A stretch of DNA of 58,208 nt from Bacteroidota bacterium (GCA_039111535.1 JBCCIM010000016.1:1-58208), one strand, 5' to 3'. Counted from the first letter of the stretch, positions 7,868 to 17,195 are shown. Program-made: numbers and translations. The notes: a model not told the origin generated them from the letters alone.

Positions 7868-10800
7868 CTAGAAAGTGTTCAGTCTGAACGTTCTCATAGC
7901 AGCAGCAAACTTAATCACCTTTGTACCCATGTCCGTTTCTACGTGAACCAGGTAAACACCACTGGCAATCGGCAGATCATTTTCTGTCGTCAGGTCCCAG
8001 ACAAGTGTTCTATCCACGCTGTTTTTCTCGAAGGTCTTGATCAAAGAACCACTCAAGGTAAATACGCGGATGGTTGCCGTATTTGGCAGGTTCGTGAAAC
8101 GAACTTCAGGGATCAACTGGCTACGCTCATACTCAGAAGCACCTTTGTAAGGGTTTGGTGTGATACCAATGCTTTCAAGTGCAGCTTCAGATTCAGCCAG
8201 GTTCATTGCGCGTGTACCCAGACCAGCTGTGCTGACTGAGATAACATCACCTGGCTGGTTTGGCTTCAGCGTAAAGACTCTGAAGTTTGTACCAGCTTCA
8301 GGAAGTTCAGCGTCGTAGCGACCGCTTCCAACTTCTAGCATTGTAGAGTCAGGAGGCGTTGCACCACCGTTCCAGTTTACAATTACGGTACGAGCAAAAA
8401 TCTCACTACCTGTGCCTGCAGCGCCAAAGAAGAAGTTGTTGTAACCATCTTCCCCAGGAGTAGCACCTTCGTCTTCTGGATTGTACCAGTAGACCCAGTC
8501 TGTATATGGATCATTTTCGCCACCAGATACAGCGTGGTCAGTCAGACCAAGGTCGTAAGAAGCATCGTTGGTACCACCACCACAGAGGCCCTCACACATG
8601 ATTGGAATCATGCGGAAGTCGTCACTCTCGTCAGGCGATGTGCCACGGTTCCATAGCTCAAAAGGTACTTCAAATACGAACTCTGCTCCATTAAGGAACG
8701 CGTGGAAGCCAAGGCAATCACCAGGCTGAATGTCGCCATCGATAGCGTCGGCGCATTCTTGCGAGAATACCATGTCATAATCGTCAGAACCTACGATATC
8801 CAATCCATTACGGAGAGAACGGGCAACGAAGCTATTGGAAGAGCCATCGTCCCACTCAGAGCGGCCGCCACCACCGGTGTGCATACCCCATGCTGAGTTG
8901 TTCGTAGACTGCTGATAACCACGCTGCGGGCGGTCAGGAAATGACGTTCCCGGGATGGGTACATCATCGACGACGCCGTTAGCTAGCAGCTGTGGGAATC
9001 CGTTGGAGTTGAACGCAAAGGCACCCATATCGAATGGATCGAGCGGACCAGAAGCGTTGGCGGTTACACCAAAGCCTTTGATACCTGGAGGAGGACCTTC
9101 AACACTCCACTGGAGACCGTCAATTACAACTACATTTGAACGCTGTGGCGCAGGAGCACCAGCTGCCGTTCCATCAAATACAACGGTACCACCGCGCTTG
9201 ATGTCATAGGTAATACCAGTTGCTGCTGAGGCAGACTTATCGCTGATTTCACCGTTACGGGCAACCAGGACTTCGTCAACTTCTTTTTCGCCATCATCTT
9301 CAAGAGAGATAGGCTCGAAAGAAGCTTTCTCAGCAAACTCTGCTTCATAGAACTCAACGGTATATACTTCGCCGGTTACACGAGCAGGGTTAACAATGTC
9401 TACAGCTACAAAACCTTCACCTACACCAGCGTTCTCGACAACGATGTCGGGTACGCTGCTTACCTGTGCAGCTTCGATAGCCTCATCAGAAAGCACGTCT
9501 TCACTACGCGTTGGGATAACTTCAACACGTGTGATTGGGCTTGGGAATACTTTCGGGAAAGAAGGCTCATTGTAAGCATAAGCCTGTACACCGAAGTAGT
9601 ATGTTCTGTAGTTGGTCAGGTTATTGATGGCATGGAAAGTCTGAACGCCAGCATCCGTACCGGAAGCAACAACTTCAGTAGGCTCACCAGGGACACCATC
9701 GATAATGCGGGTTACGCCGTTAGGAACGTCGTAAGTCGCTACAACCTGTCCTACCTGGTCAGAAGCGTCAGCATACTGGATAACACGATATCCTTCGAAA
9801 TCGTAGTTTTTGTTATCGTCAGGTGCAAACGGATCTGATTCTGAGTAAGTCTCAAGGAAGTTGTTAGAACGTGGAGAGTTCTGCCATTCGAGAATGATCT
9901 GGCCATCCAGCTCTGTGACAGAAACTTCAGGAGACACTGGCGGAGAAGGCAGTTCGAAGTTTACATCGAACGCAGCCTGCGCAAGTGCATCAGCCTGACG
10001 CAGTCTCGTAATTGAATCGAGGTTGTCAGTACCACGTGCCCAAACGAGACCAAACACGATTTCCTGCACGTCACCAGGGTTAATGGTAAACGGACCTGTA
10101 GCCATAACGAAACGACGGTCAGCAGGGTCAATAGGACCAAGCGTACCACCAACCGGGTCAGGGTTAACTTCTGACCAACCGTTTCCAGTTACAGGGTCAC
10201 CAGGGAAGATAAACCGGGTAGGCTCTGTAGAGAAGTCACGACCGGTACCACCTACACTAAATGCCTGACCGTCTTTCCAGTTACCACGCATGTAGTTGTA
10301 GTAGTCAGTACCCGTAACAGGGTCACCGGTAACACCACCACCGTTGTTATAGAACGCAAACGTGGTCATTTTCAGGTTTCTGAAGTCTGGAATCCATTCG
10401 CCATCTACCAAGGCGGAGTCGCCTGCGGAAGGTACAATTGGTCCCTGGAAGAAGTCATAACCTGCTGCTGGAGGTGACTGACCGTACCCTTCACCACCTT
10501 CATCATCGTTGTCTGCGTTGTAGACATAACCCATACCGAGGCTTGTGTCAGCACCAACGTAGTCATCGTCAAAGTTACCAAGGTCAGGATCAGAGAAAAT
10601 ACCCAAGAATGCATTCTCAAGTGGCACGTCTCCTTTGTAGAAGAGGTTGTACTTGTAGAATGTCGTATTTCCAATGTCGCCAGCGGTGTTGAACGCAAAC
10701 GCAGTACCGTGTACTTCGAGGCCGATAGGCGCCGCATCGGTAGCTTCGTGGATGTTACCACGGTCGTTCATTACCCACCACAGGGTCATGTCACCAAGAA

Positions 10801-11362
10801 TTGCTGGACGCTCGCCACCGGCAAGGTCAACAACACGGTTTACGCGGTCTGCAAGAGGAACAGTAACATCAAACTCAATCATGTCACCGTTTGCATCCAG
10901 CGTAGGCGCGCCAAGGCCAGTTGGCCAGTCGCGAAGGTCTGGAGTAGCAGTCCCCGAAACGTCATAAGTTTCAACGTCGGCTTTGCTTACTTTGAATACT
11001 TTATCAAAGATAGAGCAATCAGCCGGCGCGTTGCCGTTTTCGTCAAGAGGACCAGCCCAGAATTCCCACGGGCCGTAACGTGAAGCCGCTGCACGAAGCT
11101 GTCCACCAACCTCACCAGCAAGCCAGATACCTGAAGCAAAGATCGCGTTTGAACCGCCACCTTTAGGTACTTCATAAACGTGGGGTGAACCGCGCCAAAA
11201 GAGACCGCCATTATTGAGGATCCTTGCGCGCACATTGTTCACATCCAGAAATGCCTCACCGAGGGCACCCTGACAGTTACTTGTCGCCTGCGCATTTGCA
11301 TCAACAAGTCCCAAGCCGAGCACTAGAGGCAGCAAAAGTAATATTCTGCTCAAAAGTCGCAT
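7868..11362 (-). CDS. Large secreted protein with T9SS-type C-terminal sorting domain
   Basis: 1164 residues. The signal peptide ends VDANAQ. The central region has a fibronectin-III-like stretch near residue 480 (VTELDGQIILEWQNS) and is acidic, with many Asp/Gly-rich calcium-site-like turns. The last ~85 residues read GITPNPYKG ... VRFTNLPNTATIRVFTLSG ... SGVYLVHVET ... KVIKFAAA, the layout of a type-A T9SS sorting domain (secretion and surface-anchoring signal). About ten extra residues follow the usual end of the domain. I recognise no enzyme motif; it is probably a surface or cargo protein working with the adjacent receptor and PorV. Synonymous-codon choice (GGT, CCA, GCA/GCT) differs from most of the window and matches its two operon partners, suggesting high expression. 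Confidence 0.8.
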   Translation of the reverse strand: MRLLSRILLLLPLVLGLGLVDANAQATSNCQGALGEAFLDVNNVRARILNNGGLFWRGSPHVYEVPKGGGSNAIFASGIWLAGEVGGQLRAAASRYGPWEFWAGPLDENGNAPADCSIFDKVFKVSKADVETYDVSGTATPDLRDWPTGLGAPTLDANGDMIEFDVTVPLADRVNRVVDLAGGERPAILGDMTLWWVMNDRGNIHEATDAAPIGLEVHGTAFAFNTAGDIGNTTFYKYNLFYKGDVPLENAFLGIFSDPDLGNFDDDYVGADTSLGMGYVYNADNDDEGGEGYGQSPPAAGYDFFQGPIVPSAGDSALVDGEWIPDFRNLKMTTFAFYNNGGGVTGDPVTGTDYYNYMRGNWKDGQAFSVGGTGRDFSTEPTRFIFPGDPVTGNGWSEVNPDPVGGTLGPIDPADRRFVMATGPFTINPGDVQEIVFGLVWARGTDNLDSITRLRQADALAQAAFDVNFELPSPPVSPEVSVTELDGQIILEWQNSPRSNNFLETYSESDPFAPDDNKNYDFEGYRVIQYADASDQVGQVVATYDVPNGVTRIIDGVPGEPTEVVASGTDAGVQTFHAINNLTNYRTYYFGVQAYAYNEPSFPKVFPSPITRVEVIPTRSEDVLSDEAIEAAQVSSVPDIVVENAGVGEGFVAVDIVNPARVTGEVYTVEFYEAEFAEKASFEPISLEDDGEKEVDEVLVARNGEISDKSASAATGITYDIKRGGTVVFDGTAAGAPAPQRSNVVVIDGLQWSVEGPPPGIKGFGVTANASGPLDPFDMGAFAFNSNGFPQLLANGVVDDVPIPGTSFPDRPQRGYQQSTNNSAWGMHTGGGGRSEWDDGSSNSFVARSLRNGLDIVGSDDYDMVFSQECADAIDGDIQPGDCLGFHAFLNGAEFVFEVPFELWNRGTSPDESDDFRMIPIMCEGLCGGGTNDASYDLGLTDHAVSGGENDPYTDWVYWYNPEDEGATPGEDGYNNFFFGAAGTGSEIFARTVIVNWNGGATPPDSTMLEVGSGRYDAELPEAGTNFRVFTLKPNQPGDVISVSTAGLGTRAMNLAESEAALESIGITPNPYKGASEYERSQLIPEVRFTNLPNTATIRVFTLSGSLIKTFEKNSVDRTLVWDLTTENDLPIASGVYLVHVETDMGTKVIKFAAAMRTFRLNTF

Positions 11363-11416
11363 GGTAGTAATTTATAAAAGTTGAGAGAATCGCTTCTCTA
11401 AATCAGATCAAAAGGT

Positions 11417-11451
11417 CTTCATCCCCCACCCCGCCGGAGCGGGGGATGAAG
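11417..11451 (-). terminator. Strong hairpin between receptor gene and secreted-protein gene
   Basis: Arms CTTCATCCCCC and GGGGGATGAAG pair perfectly (11 bp); an alternative inner stem CCCCGC/GCGGGG closes a CGGA loop. On the minus strand it is followed by ACCTTTTGAT, only a weak T tract. It sits 20 bases past the receptor stop and 55 bases before the next start. An attenuator, or an RNA-stabilising hairpin that sets the ratio of the two products, is more likely than a full stop. Confidence 0.7.
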
Positions 11452-11471
11452 CAATACTGGAGATCTGCTAT

Positions 11472-14400
11472 CTAGAAGTCCACACGGAGACCGATACGCG
11501 TCAAACGCGGAATACCGACCCAGTTTAGGACTCTGTTGTCATGTTCGTATGCAGCATTTGCAAACGGTACAGAGTCACCAAGGAAACGCTGTCCGGCAGC
11601 TGTTGACAGGAAGCCATCGTTATCAGGCAGGCCTGTGAAGCGCCATACATCGTTGGTGTTGTTGTTTCCGAACAGGTTCTGTACCCAGAGGAATGCTGTT
11701 ACACTTGCACGGTTCGTTACGTCGAAGCGACGGTCAACACGGATGTCAACACGGTTGCTCCAAGGCATACGAGCGCTGTTGATACCACCAGACGGAGACG
11801 CGGCGCGTGCACCACCTGCTGCGTTGAATGGCTCAACAACCGGCGTGTAAGGGAATCCACTTCCAGCTTTGGCAAGCACGTTAACACCGAAGTTTTCGAA
11901 GATGTTAATGCCACCAATTTCAGGACCTTCACCTTTGCCCAGACGATAGTCGAGAGACAGGTTCAGGTTATGACGCTGGTCGAAATCGAGCGGGCTGATG
12001 AAGTTCGGAGGCGTCTCATCAATCCAAACGATTGTAGAAGTCGTACGGTCACCAGAACCAGTACCGTCAGCAAATGACAGCGTGTAGTTCAGGTTTGCAA
12101 GGAAACCGTTTGTACGGCGAAGGTCGAAAGCAAACTCAAGACCTTTAACTGTACCGAAGTCTACGTTTTCGTAGCTGCTGTATGCGTTTGGTGTAGCACC
12201 ACGGATATCGCGCAGCTGGATCAAGTTTTCGATCTGGTTAAAGAAACCAGAGATCGTGAGCGCAGAGCGGTCACCAAGACGCTGGCGGAAGCCGAGCTCA
12301 TACTTGGTTGTTTTCTCTGGCTGCAGGTTGGTGTTGTTGATTGTACCAGTTCCTTCGATGGCACCCAGCGTAGCAAAGGTGCGAGAAGAAGGACGCTGTG
12401 CAACAATACCGTAGCTCGCGAAGAATACCGCCTGGTCAGTAACAGGGAAGCTGATACCGATACGAGGCATGATATTCAACACAGGATCGTAGTCGCCAAA
12501 CTGATCTTCAGTGATCAGGTTGCTGGTCTGACGAGCCTGGCCATTTAGACGGATATCACCAGCAGTAGACTCGTCACCTGTAGAGCTGAAGAAGTTACCT
12601 TCGGTGTCACGGTATCCAACGATATCGCTACCGCTATAGAATACTGTGTGATCGTCTTCGATACCTGCAGGAACGCTACCAGAGCCACAATCAACACCGT
12701 TAACTGTAGAGCCAACATCTCCAGCGCGACATACAGGACGACGCGCGAAGCGGTCGTTGAATACGCGGGTGTTGTTGTCAAATACGTCAGCACGGATACC
12801 AACGTTCAGTACGATGTCATTGAACTCGATTTTGTCCTGAACATAACCGCCGTAGTAAATTGGCTCGTATGGTTTCAGGTTGTATGCATCGAGTGGCTTG
12901 CTTGTATCCTGGTTCAGGAACGCGCCGAAGTCTTCTGAATCAACTTCGTTCTGGCCACGCAGATCGTATCCGTAGTAGCTAACAGCCGTATCAAGCAGCT
13001 GCAGCGGGATAGAATCGTAGGTAGAGTAACCAGCAGGATTCAGGTTCGGGTTGTTAGGATCGATCTGCTCAGGGTTGCCATCCGCTACGAAGCGAGACAA
13101 GTTAGCAGCACCGATGCTCCAGAAACGGTTCGTGTCTTTTTCGAACTCACCACCAAACTCAATCTGATGGATGCCATACTGTCCAGTGAATGAACCAGAA
13201 ACACGGAACTGCTCGCTTTTGAACTTGCTGTATCCGTTGAAACGGCCACCAGGAATCTGCACGAGGCTAGCTACAACTTCATCAGAGGTAGCTGGGCCAG
13301 CGCCGTCAGCATAGGTGTTTGAGAACGTAGGAATACGAACGGTGAACTCGGTATCGTCAGATGGATCATCTGGCGTGCCATGCTCATCAATCCGAATTTC
13401 GTTTGTAAAGCCGAGGTCTTTGTATCCGCGAAGCGTGGCAAATGCTGCGTTGTCAATGTTGCCATACTCGAGGAAATCGTCAAATCCAGTACCAAAACGA
13501 GGGTCATAAGTCTCGTTAAAGTTGTTTGAGTAATCAGCCTGGATCTGGAAGAAAGACGTATTAGACAGACGGTGTGTATAGGTACCAAAAACCTGGTAGT
13601 TTTCGTTGTCCGTAACCGTTGTCATTTCCGGCGCAAACACTACCCGGCGGGAAGATACGTTTGAGTCGAAAGAACGATCTCTGTAACGACCACCAACACG
13701 CAGACGTCCGTTGTCGAACAGTTCAAACGTAAGGTTACCAATCAAAGAAAGGTTGTCGTCGTTACGCTTACGCTTGCCTTTCTCTACAGAGTACTGGTCC
13801 TGAGACAGGTACTCAGCGCGGATAACCGGCGTAAGGTTGATGTTTGAAGCATCTACACCATCAGGAACGGCAACAGAGGTGCCATCGCTAAATGTGAGTG
13901 CACCACCATTAACGATAACGGTACCGTTATCATCAACTGGCAGCGTAGCACCGTCAGTCAGGCCGGCAGGAATTGGCATAAACAATTCGTTGCCCGCTGC
14001 ATCTGTGCCGCGGAATGCTGTTGGGAAAGCGCGCAGGTTGTCCAGTACAGCGTCATCAATCTGAAGCTGACCGAAAGCGCGCGGAGATCCGTCGTCTTCG
14101 AAAGTGTACTCACCAGCGAGGAAGAAACTTACTTTGTCTTTGATGATCGGACCGCCAAACGTACCTGATACGAGGTTATATCCGTATGCATCAATTTCTT
14201 GAGAAGTAATGCCTTCCAATGAGCCAAAGAATTCTGGCGCACCTGACTTGGTGGTAATGTTGATTACACCTGACATCACGTCACCGTAACGGGCGCTGAT
14301 GTTACCAAGCTGCATTTCCTGCTGTTCAATGGCAGACTGTGGCAGTGAAACACCACCAGAGCCAAATTTGATACCATCTACATAGTATGCAACCTCTCCA

Positions 14401-14912
14401 GAACGGCCACCACGAATGTTAAGTGCGTCACTTCCCTCCTGGGAAACAACACCGGCCTGGATTTTAGCAACGTCTGCAGCACCACGAACCGGCAGGTTCA
14501 CGATATCTTCAGATGTAACAATTTTCGGAACACCAATAGCATCCTTCTGGATGAGTGGTTGTTCGTACTCTACAACAACTTCGTCGAGCTCAACACCAGG
14601 AAGCAGATCAAAGTTGAGTTCACGCGTGTAACCAGCGTTAATCTCAACACCTTGAACTAGTTCAGAAGCGTACCCAACAAAAGAAGACTGAACGGCGTAA
14701 GTACCTACAGGCACACCGATGATAACGTAGTTACCATCAAGGTCTGTGGTAGCACCGATGTTTGTGCCTTGTAAGATTACGTTGGCACCAGGCAATCCGT
14801 CGCCTGTTGACCCATCGGTTACTCGTCCTGACAATTTCCCACTGCTCTGTGCAAAGAGCATTGTGGGCATCGACAGCAACAAGAGCAAAAGAATACCCCA
14901 ATTGCGTAGCAT
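11472..14912 (-). CDS. TonB-dependent receptor with CarboxypepD_reg-like N-domain
   Basis: 1146 residues from the ATG at 14912, supported by a GGAGGT Shine-Dalgarno and a signal peptide ending PTMLFAQ; an upstream in-frame start would add 26 non-signal residues. Mature residues ~25-105 form the beta-sandwich regulatory-like domain (GKLSGRVTDGSTGDGLPGAN ... VGTYAVQSSFVGY). Next comes a plug domain (VDGIKFGSGG, ISARYGDVMSGVINITTKSG), then a long 22-strand-type barrel ending GLRVDF. It imports a bulky nutrient at the outer membrane using TonB energy. It lacks a SusD partner; instead it is followed by a sorting-domain protein and PorV, an arrangement of the Rhodothermota/Ignavibacteria kind. Substrate unknown. 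Confidence 0.92.
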   Translation of the reverse strand: MLRNWGILLLLLLSMPTMLFAQSSGKLSGRVTDGSTGDGLPGANVILQGTNIGATTDLDGNYVIIGVPVGTYAVQSSFVGYASELVQGVEINAGYTRELNFDLLPGVELDEVVVEYEQPLIQKDAIGVPKIVTSEDIVNLPVRGAADVAKIQAGVVSQEGSDALNIRGGRSGEVAYYVDGIKFGSGGVSLPQSAIEQQEMQLGNISARYGDVMSGVINITTKSGAPEFFGSLEGITSQEIDAYGYNLVSGTFGGPIIKDKVSFFLAGEYTFEDDGSPRAFGQLQIDDAVLDNLRAFPTAFRGTDAAGNELFMPIPAGLTDGATLPVDDNGTVIVNGGALTFSDGTSVAVPDGVDASNINLTPVIRAEYLSQDQYSVEKGKRKRNDDNLSLIGNLTFELFDNGRLRVGGRYRDRSFDSNVSSRRVVFAPEMTTVTDNENYQVFGTYTHRLSNTSFFQIQADYSNNFNETYDPRFGTGFDDFLEYGNIDNAAFATLRGYKDLGFTNEIRIDEHGTPDDPSDDTEFTVRIPTFSNTYADGAGPATSDEVVASLVQIPGGRFNGYSKFKSEQFRVSGSFTGQYGIHQIEFGGEFEKDTNRFWSIGAANLSRFVADGNPEQIDPNNPNLNPAGYSTYDSIPLQLLDTAVSYYGYDLRGQNEVDSEDFGAFLNQDTSKPLDAYNLKPYEPIYYGGYVQDKIEFNDIVLNVGIRADVFDNNTRVFNDRFARRPVCRAGDVGSTVNGVDCGSGSVPAGIEDDHTVFYSGSDIVGYRDTEGNFFSSTGDESTAGDIRLNGQARQTSNLITEDQFGDYDPVLNIMPRIGISFPVTDQAVFFASYGIVAQRPSSRTFATLGAIEGTGTINNTNLQPEKTTKYELGFRQRLGDRSALTISGFFNQIENLIQLRDIRGATPNAYSSYENVDFGTVKGLEFAFDLRRTNGFLANLNYTLSFADGTGSGDRTTSTIVWIDETPPNFISPLDFDQRHNLNLSLDYRLGKGEGPEIGGINIFENFGVNVLAKAGSGFPYTPVVEPFNAAGGARAASPSGGINSARMPWSNRVDIRVDRRFDVTNRASVTAFLWVQNLFGNNNTNDVWRFTGLPDNDGFLSTAAGQRFLGDSVPFANAAYEHDNRVLNWVGIPRLTRIGLRVDF

Positions 14913-14916
14913 GTTT

Positions 14917-14922
14917 ACCTCC
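14917..14922 (-). promoter_or_regulatory. Shine-Dalgarno site of the TonB receptor
   Basis: The minus strand reads GGAGGT, five bases before the ATG at 14912. Most genes here have weak or no Shine-Dalgarno match, as is usual in Bacteroidota, so this full-strength site is notable. It decides the start. Confidence 0.85.
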
Positions 14923-15206
14923 AGTATAAGTTGATAATCAGGAAGGAAGGTTAAAAAACTCCTCGGATGAACCAACGCTTGATCAGCCAAGAAGTAGTGA
15001 GTGCAAGGATTGAGACCTGTGCGAATACAGAAGTGCTGTGCTCTGACCAGAAGGGGGTTCTGACAAAAGCCTAAACTTTCCTTTTATCAACTCAGTGGGA
15101 TTTTCCATCCACGCAGGGCAATAAATATATAAGGTCCTGCGTTCTACCATTGATAACGTGTTTAGCACAAACTTCCGATTTGCGGTCTCTGGACCATTTT
15201 GAAAGC

Positions 15207-15234
15207 TTTACACTTCCATAACGTGTAGTGTAAA
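15207..15234. promoter_or_regulatory. Inverted repeat TTTACACT-N12-AGTGTAAA
   Basis: Perfect 8-bp arms at 15207-15214 and 15227-15234. The spacer contains one copy of the repeated 9-mer ATAACGTGT. The arms and spacing would suit a dimeric regulator; operator function is inferred. Confidence 0.45.
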
Positions 15235-15253
15235 TTTGGTCTTTTCTTATCAA

Positions 15254-15285
15254 TAAAACGACTGAACATCTCGTCAGTCGTCTTA
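15254..15285. promoter_or_regulatory. Stem-loop in divergent region
   Basis: TAAAACGACTGA and TCAGTCGTCTTA pair over 12 bp, one position being G-U when read as RNA, with an 8-base loop. There is no clear T-run on either strand, so it may be an operator or RNA leader structure rather than a terminator. Confidence 0.5.
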
Positions 15286-15290
15286 TTTCC

Positions 15291-15327
15291 GTGGTTAACG
15301 GTTACAAAACGGTGGTTAATTGTAATC
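15291..15327. promoter_or_regulatory. Tandem direct repeats 21 bp apart
   Basis: GTGGTTAACGGTTAC (15291-15305) and GTGGTTAATTGTAATC (15312-15327) share GTGGTTAA and start 21 bases apart, two helical turns. This is the geometry of a tandem activator or two-component response-regulator site. Confidence 0.45.
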
Positions 15328-15497
15328 CGCCAAAGATAGCCGGGGCACTTTTCATTGTCAAGGAATTGTTACCCCCCTCCTTCTACAATTCATTCTACAT
15401 TAGCATTCGCTTTGCATCTTACCGTTCGCTAAATCGTTCATGAACTGTCTTTTTGGCGCCTCCTGGCATCTTCCTCACCAAAAAAGGGCTTTTTTAT

Positions 15498-16103
15498 ATG
15501 TATTTAAGGCTATCGTTTCTTAGCGTAGTTTTTACACTGTCTTTCTTTCTCAGTCAGACCTCAAAGGCCCAGGTGGCCTTCAATCCGCAAGTCGGACTCA
15601 GCGCGTCCATGCTCTCCACCGACCCCGAGGGTTCTGAGGCAAGCGCCCGGTTTGGCTACCAGGTTGGGGCAACCCTCCGCATCGGCAACCAACTGTACCT
15701 GCAACCCGGCCTTTTCTGGCAGCGATCCGGCACAGAACTCCGCACAACAGATGAAATCAACTTCGAAACATTGAAAGACGAAGTTGACCTGGATGCCATT
15801 TTTGTCCCGATTTCGCTGGGCTACAACCTCCTTGATACCCAAACGCTCGTCTTGCGTATTAACGGCGGTGTCGCCGGCACCCTCATCTTAAATGTGCAAG
15901 ACAACCTGCTCGGGCTCGAACTCGACAATTTCAACGGCATCCTTGCCGGCGCTCCCGTTGGTGTTGGTGTTGACCTGTTTGGCCTGCTCACTGTAGATGT
16001 CAGCTACGAATTTGGCCTTACCAACGTGTTTGATGAGATTTTTGGCCTTACCGTTGATGCCACCAACAATGTTTTCCGCTTCAATGTCGGACTCATTTTT
16101 TAA
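15498..16103 (+). CDS. Small outer-membrane beta-barrel (porin-like) protein
   Basis: 201 residues from the ATG at 15498 (MYLRLSFLSVVFTLSFFLSQ..), chosen because the signal peptide begins there and ends SKAQ; an in-frame start at 15453 adds 15 non-signal residues. The mature part is strand-rich (FGYQVGATLRIGNQLYLQPGLFW) and ends FRFNVGLIF, with the terminal aromatic expected of a barrel. This is the OMP_b-brl_2-like PorT-family layout. It lies 21 bases before the SCO gene, so it probably leads the copper operon. Function unknown. Confidence 0.75.
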   Translation: MYLRLSFLSVVFTLSFFLSQTSKAQVAFNPQVGLSASMLSTDPEGSEASARFGYQVGATLRIGNQLYLQPGLFWQRSGTELRTTDEINFETLKDEVDLDAIFVPISLGYNLLDTQTLVLRINGGVAGTLILNVQDNLLGLELDNFNGILAGAPVGVGVDLFGLLTVDVSYEFGLTNVFDEIFGLTVDATNNVFRFNVGLIF

Positions 16104-16124
16104 CGCTCCCCTCCCCCAGGCATC

Positions 16125-16745
16125 ATGCGCAAAACCGTCCGGGCAATTCTCCCCTTGATTTTCGGCCTTTTGTTGTTCAGCGGCTGCAAAGGCAAAGTTT
16201 ACCCCGCGCTATACGGTACATGGGTAGCGCCCCCTGTCCAACTCGACACCTTTACCTTGCTTACCGACAGCGGCCCAGTCAACAGCACCGGCTTCGAAGG
16301 GCAACTTGTGGTACTCGCTTTTGGGTACACCCATTGCCCCGATGCCTGCCCAACAACCATGGCGCGGCTCGCCAAAGCCATGCAATTGCTCGGTGATGAG
16401 GCGAAAAACGTACAGGTTGTCCTTATTTCGGTGGATACAGCCCGCGACACCCCTGCCCTCCTTGGGCGATATGTGCATGCGTTCAATCCGGACTTCATCG
16501 GAGCAACCATCGAAGAACCTGGCCAAGAGCCGTTGTACAAGGCACTCGGTATTTTTGTGGAAAAAGCGTCTTCTGATGGCACAACACCCAGTGATGCAGA
16601 GGCGCCGGCTACCTCCGGATACCTCGTTGACCACACAACCAGCACAGCTGTCCTCGACCGATCCGGCAATTGGCAACTGGTCTGGAACTTCGAAGTAACG
16701 GCGGAAGAAATGGCTGATGACTTACGCACGTTGATCAACCGGTAG
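16125..16745 (+). CDS. SCO1/SenC-family copper chaperone lipoprotein
   Basis: 206 residues. Lipobox LLFSGC anchors it at the membrane. The thioredoxin-like fold carries HCPDACP (CxxxC) and a later VDHTTS histidine, the three ligands that bind copper in SCO proteins. These proteins reduce and load the CuA site of cytochrome c oxidase. The family strings FGYTHCPDACPTTM and LISVDTARDTPALLGRYV are intact. It is followed three bases later by a PCuAC gene, the classical partner in CuA assembly. Confidence 0.93.
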   Translation: MRKTVRAILPLIFGLLLFSGCKGKVYPALYGTWVAPPVQLDTFTLLTDSGPVNSTGFEGQLVVLAFGYTHCPDACPTTMARLAKAMQLLGDEAKNVQVVLISVDTARDTPALLGRYVHAFNPDFIGATIEEPGQEPLYKALGIFVEKASSDGTTPSDAEAPATSGYLVDHTTSTAVLDRSGNWQLVWNFEVTAEEMADDLRTLINR

Positions 16746-16748
16746 CCT

Positions 16749-17195
16749 ATGCCGTACCGCCTCCACCTCCTGACAATTTTATTCGTTGTATCGTGGCTTA
16801 TAGGGTGCACGCAACCCAAACCGGCAACGTTGGAAGTGACCAATGCCTGGATTCGCCCCGTTGACGCGTCGCTCGGGATCGCCGGCGCGTTGTATCTCAC
16901 AATCAGCAACAATACATTAGCGCCAATCACCCTGCTAGGCGCTAAAACTGCAATTGCAAATCCGGTAGAACTCCACCAGAGTACCATGACAAACAACATC
17001 ATGCGCATGCGGCCAGTTGATGCATTCCACATTGCATCTGGTGCGCAGCTATCCTTTGCTCCTGGCGGAAATCATCTTATGCTCAAAAACCTCTCGTCAA
17101 GCCTGTTGCCTGGTGACTCGCTGGCCTTTACGCTCCAATTTGACCAACACGCGCCAGTGAAGGCTTATGCACTCGTCCAGTGGGAAAAGCCCTAA
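16749..17195 (+). CDS. Copper chaperone PCu(A)C
   Basis: 148 residues with a lipoprotein-type signal (WLIGC). Copper ligands follow the family H-x(n)-M...H-x-M layout: HQSTMTNNIMRM and, about 22 residues later, a histidine and methionine in GGNHLMLKNL. PCuAC binds Cu(I) outside the cytoplasmic membrane and hands it to SCO or directly to cytochrome oxidase. The stop codon overlaps the stop of the convergent heme lipoprotein gene by two bases. Confidence 0.93.
   Translation: MPYRLHLLTILFVVSWLIGCTQPKPATLEVTNAWIRPVDASLGIAGALYLTISNNTLAPITLLGAKTAIANPVELHQSTMTNNIMRMRPVDAFHIASGAQLSFAPGGNHLMLKNLSSSLLPGDSLAFTLQFDQHAPVKAYALVQWEKP

Larger units (their letters stand above)
14923..15497. promoter_or_regulatory. 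Long divergent control region between receptor operon and barrel/SCO operon
   Basis: About 575 bases with no convincing gene. It holds the promoters of two divergent units, an AT-rich TATATAT stretch at 15122-15130 framed by the inverted repeat ACGCAGG/CCTGCGT (15111-15117, 15136-15142), the 9-mer ATAACGTGT twice (15153-15161 and 15218-15226), and three further repeat structures listed separately. I could not assign a confident -10/-35 or Bacteroidota -7/-33 pair. Confidence 0.55.

Noticed and set aside
7868-14912. SusC/SusD pair
   Set aside because: The receptor is SusC-like, but the neighbour lacks a lipobox and SusD helices and carries a T9SS sorting domain instead.
14983-15168. 61-codon minus-strand frame in the divergent region
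   Set aside because: Covers the AT-rich promoter stretch and inverted repeat; no start signal or domain.
16199-17032. 277-codon open frame on the minus strand across the SCO and PCuAC genes
   Set aside because: It spans the junction of two well-recognised plus-strand genes and shows no signal or domain; a shadow of their codon pattern.
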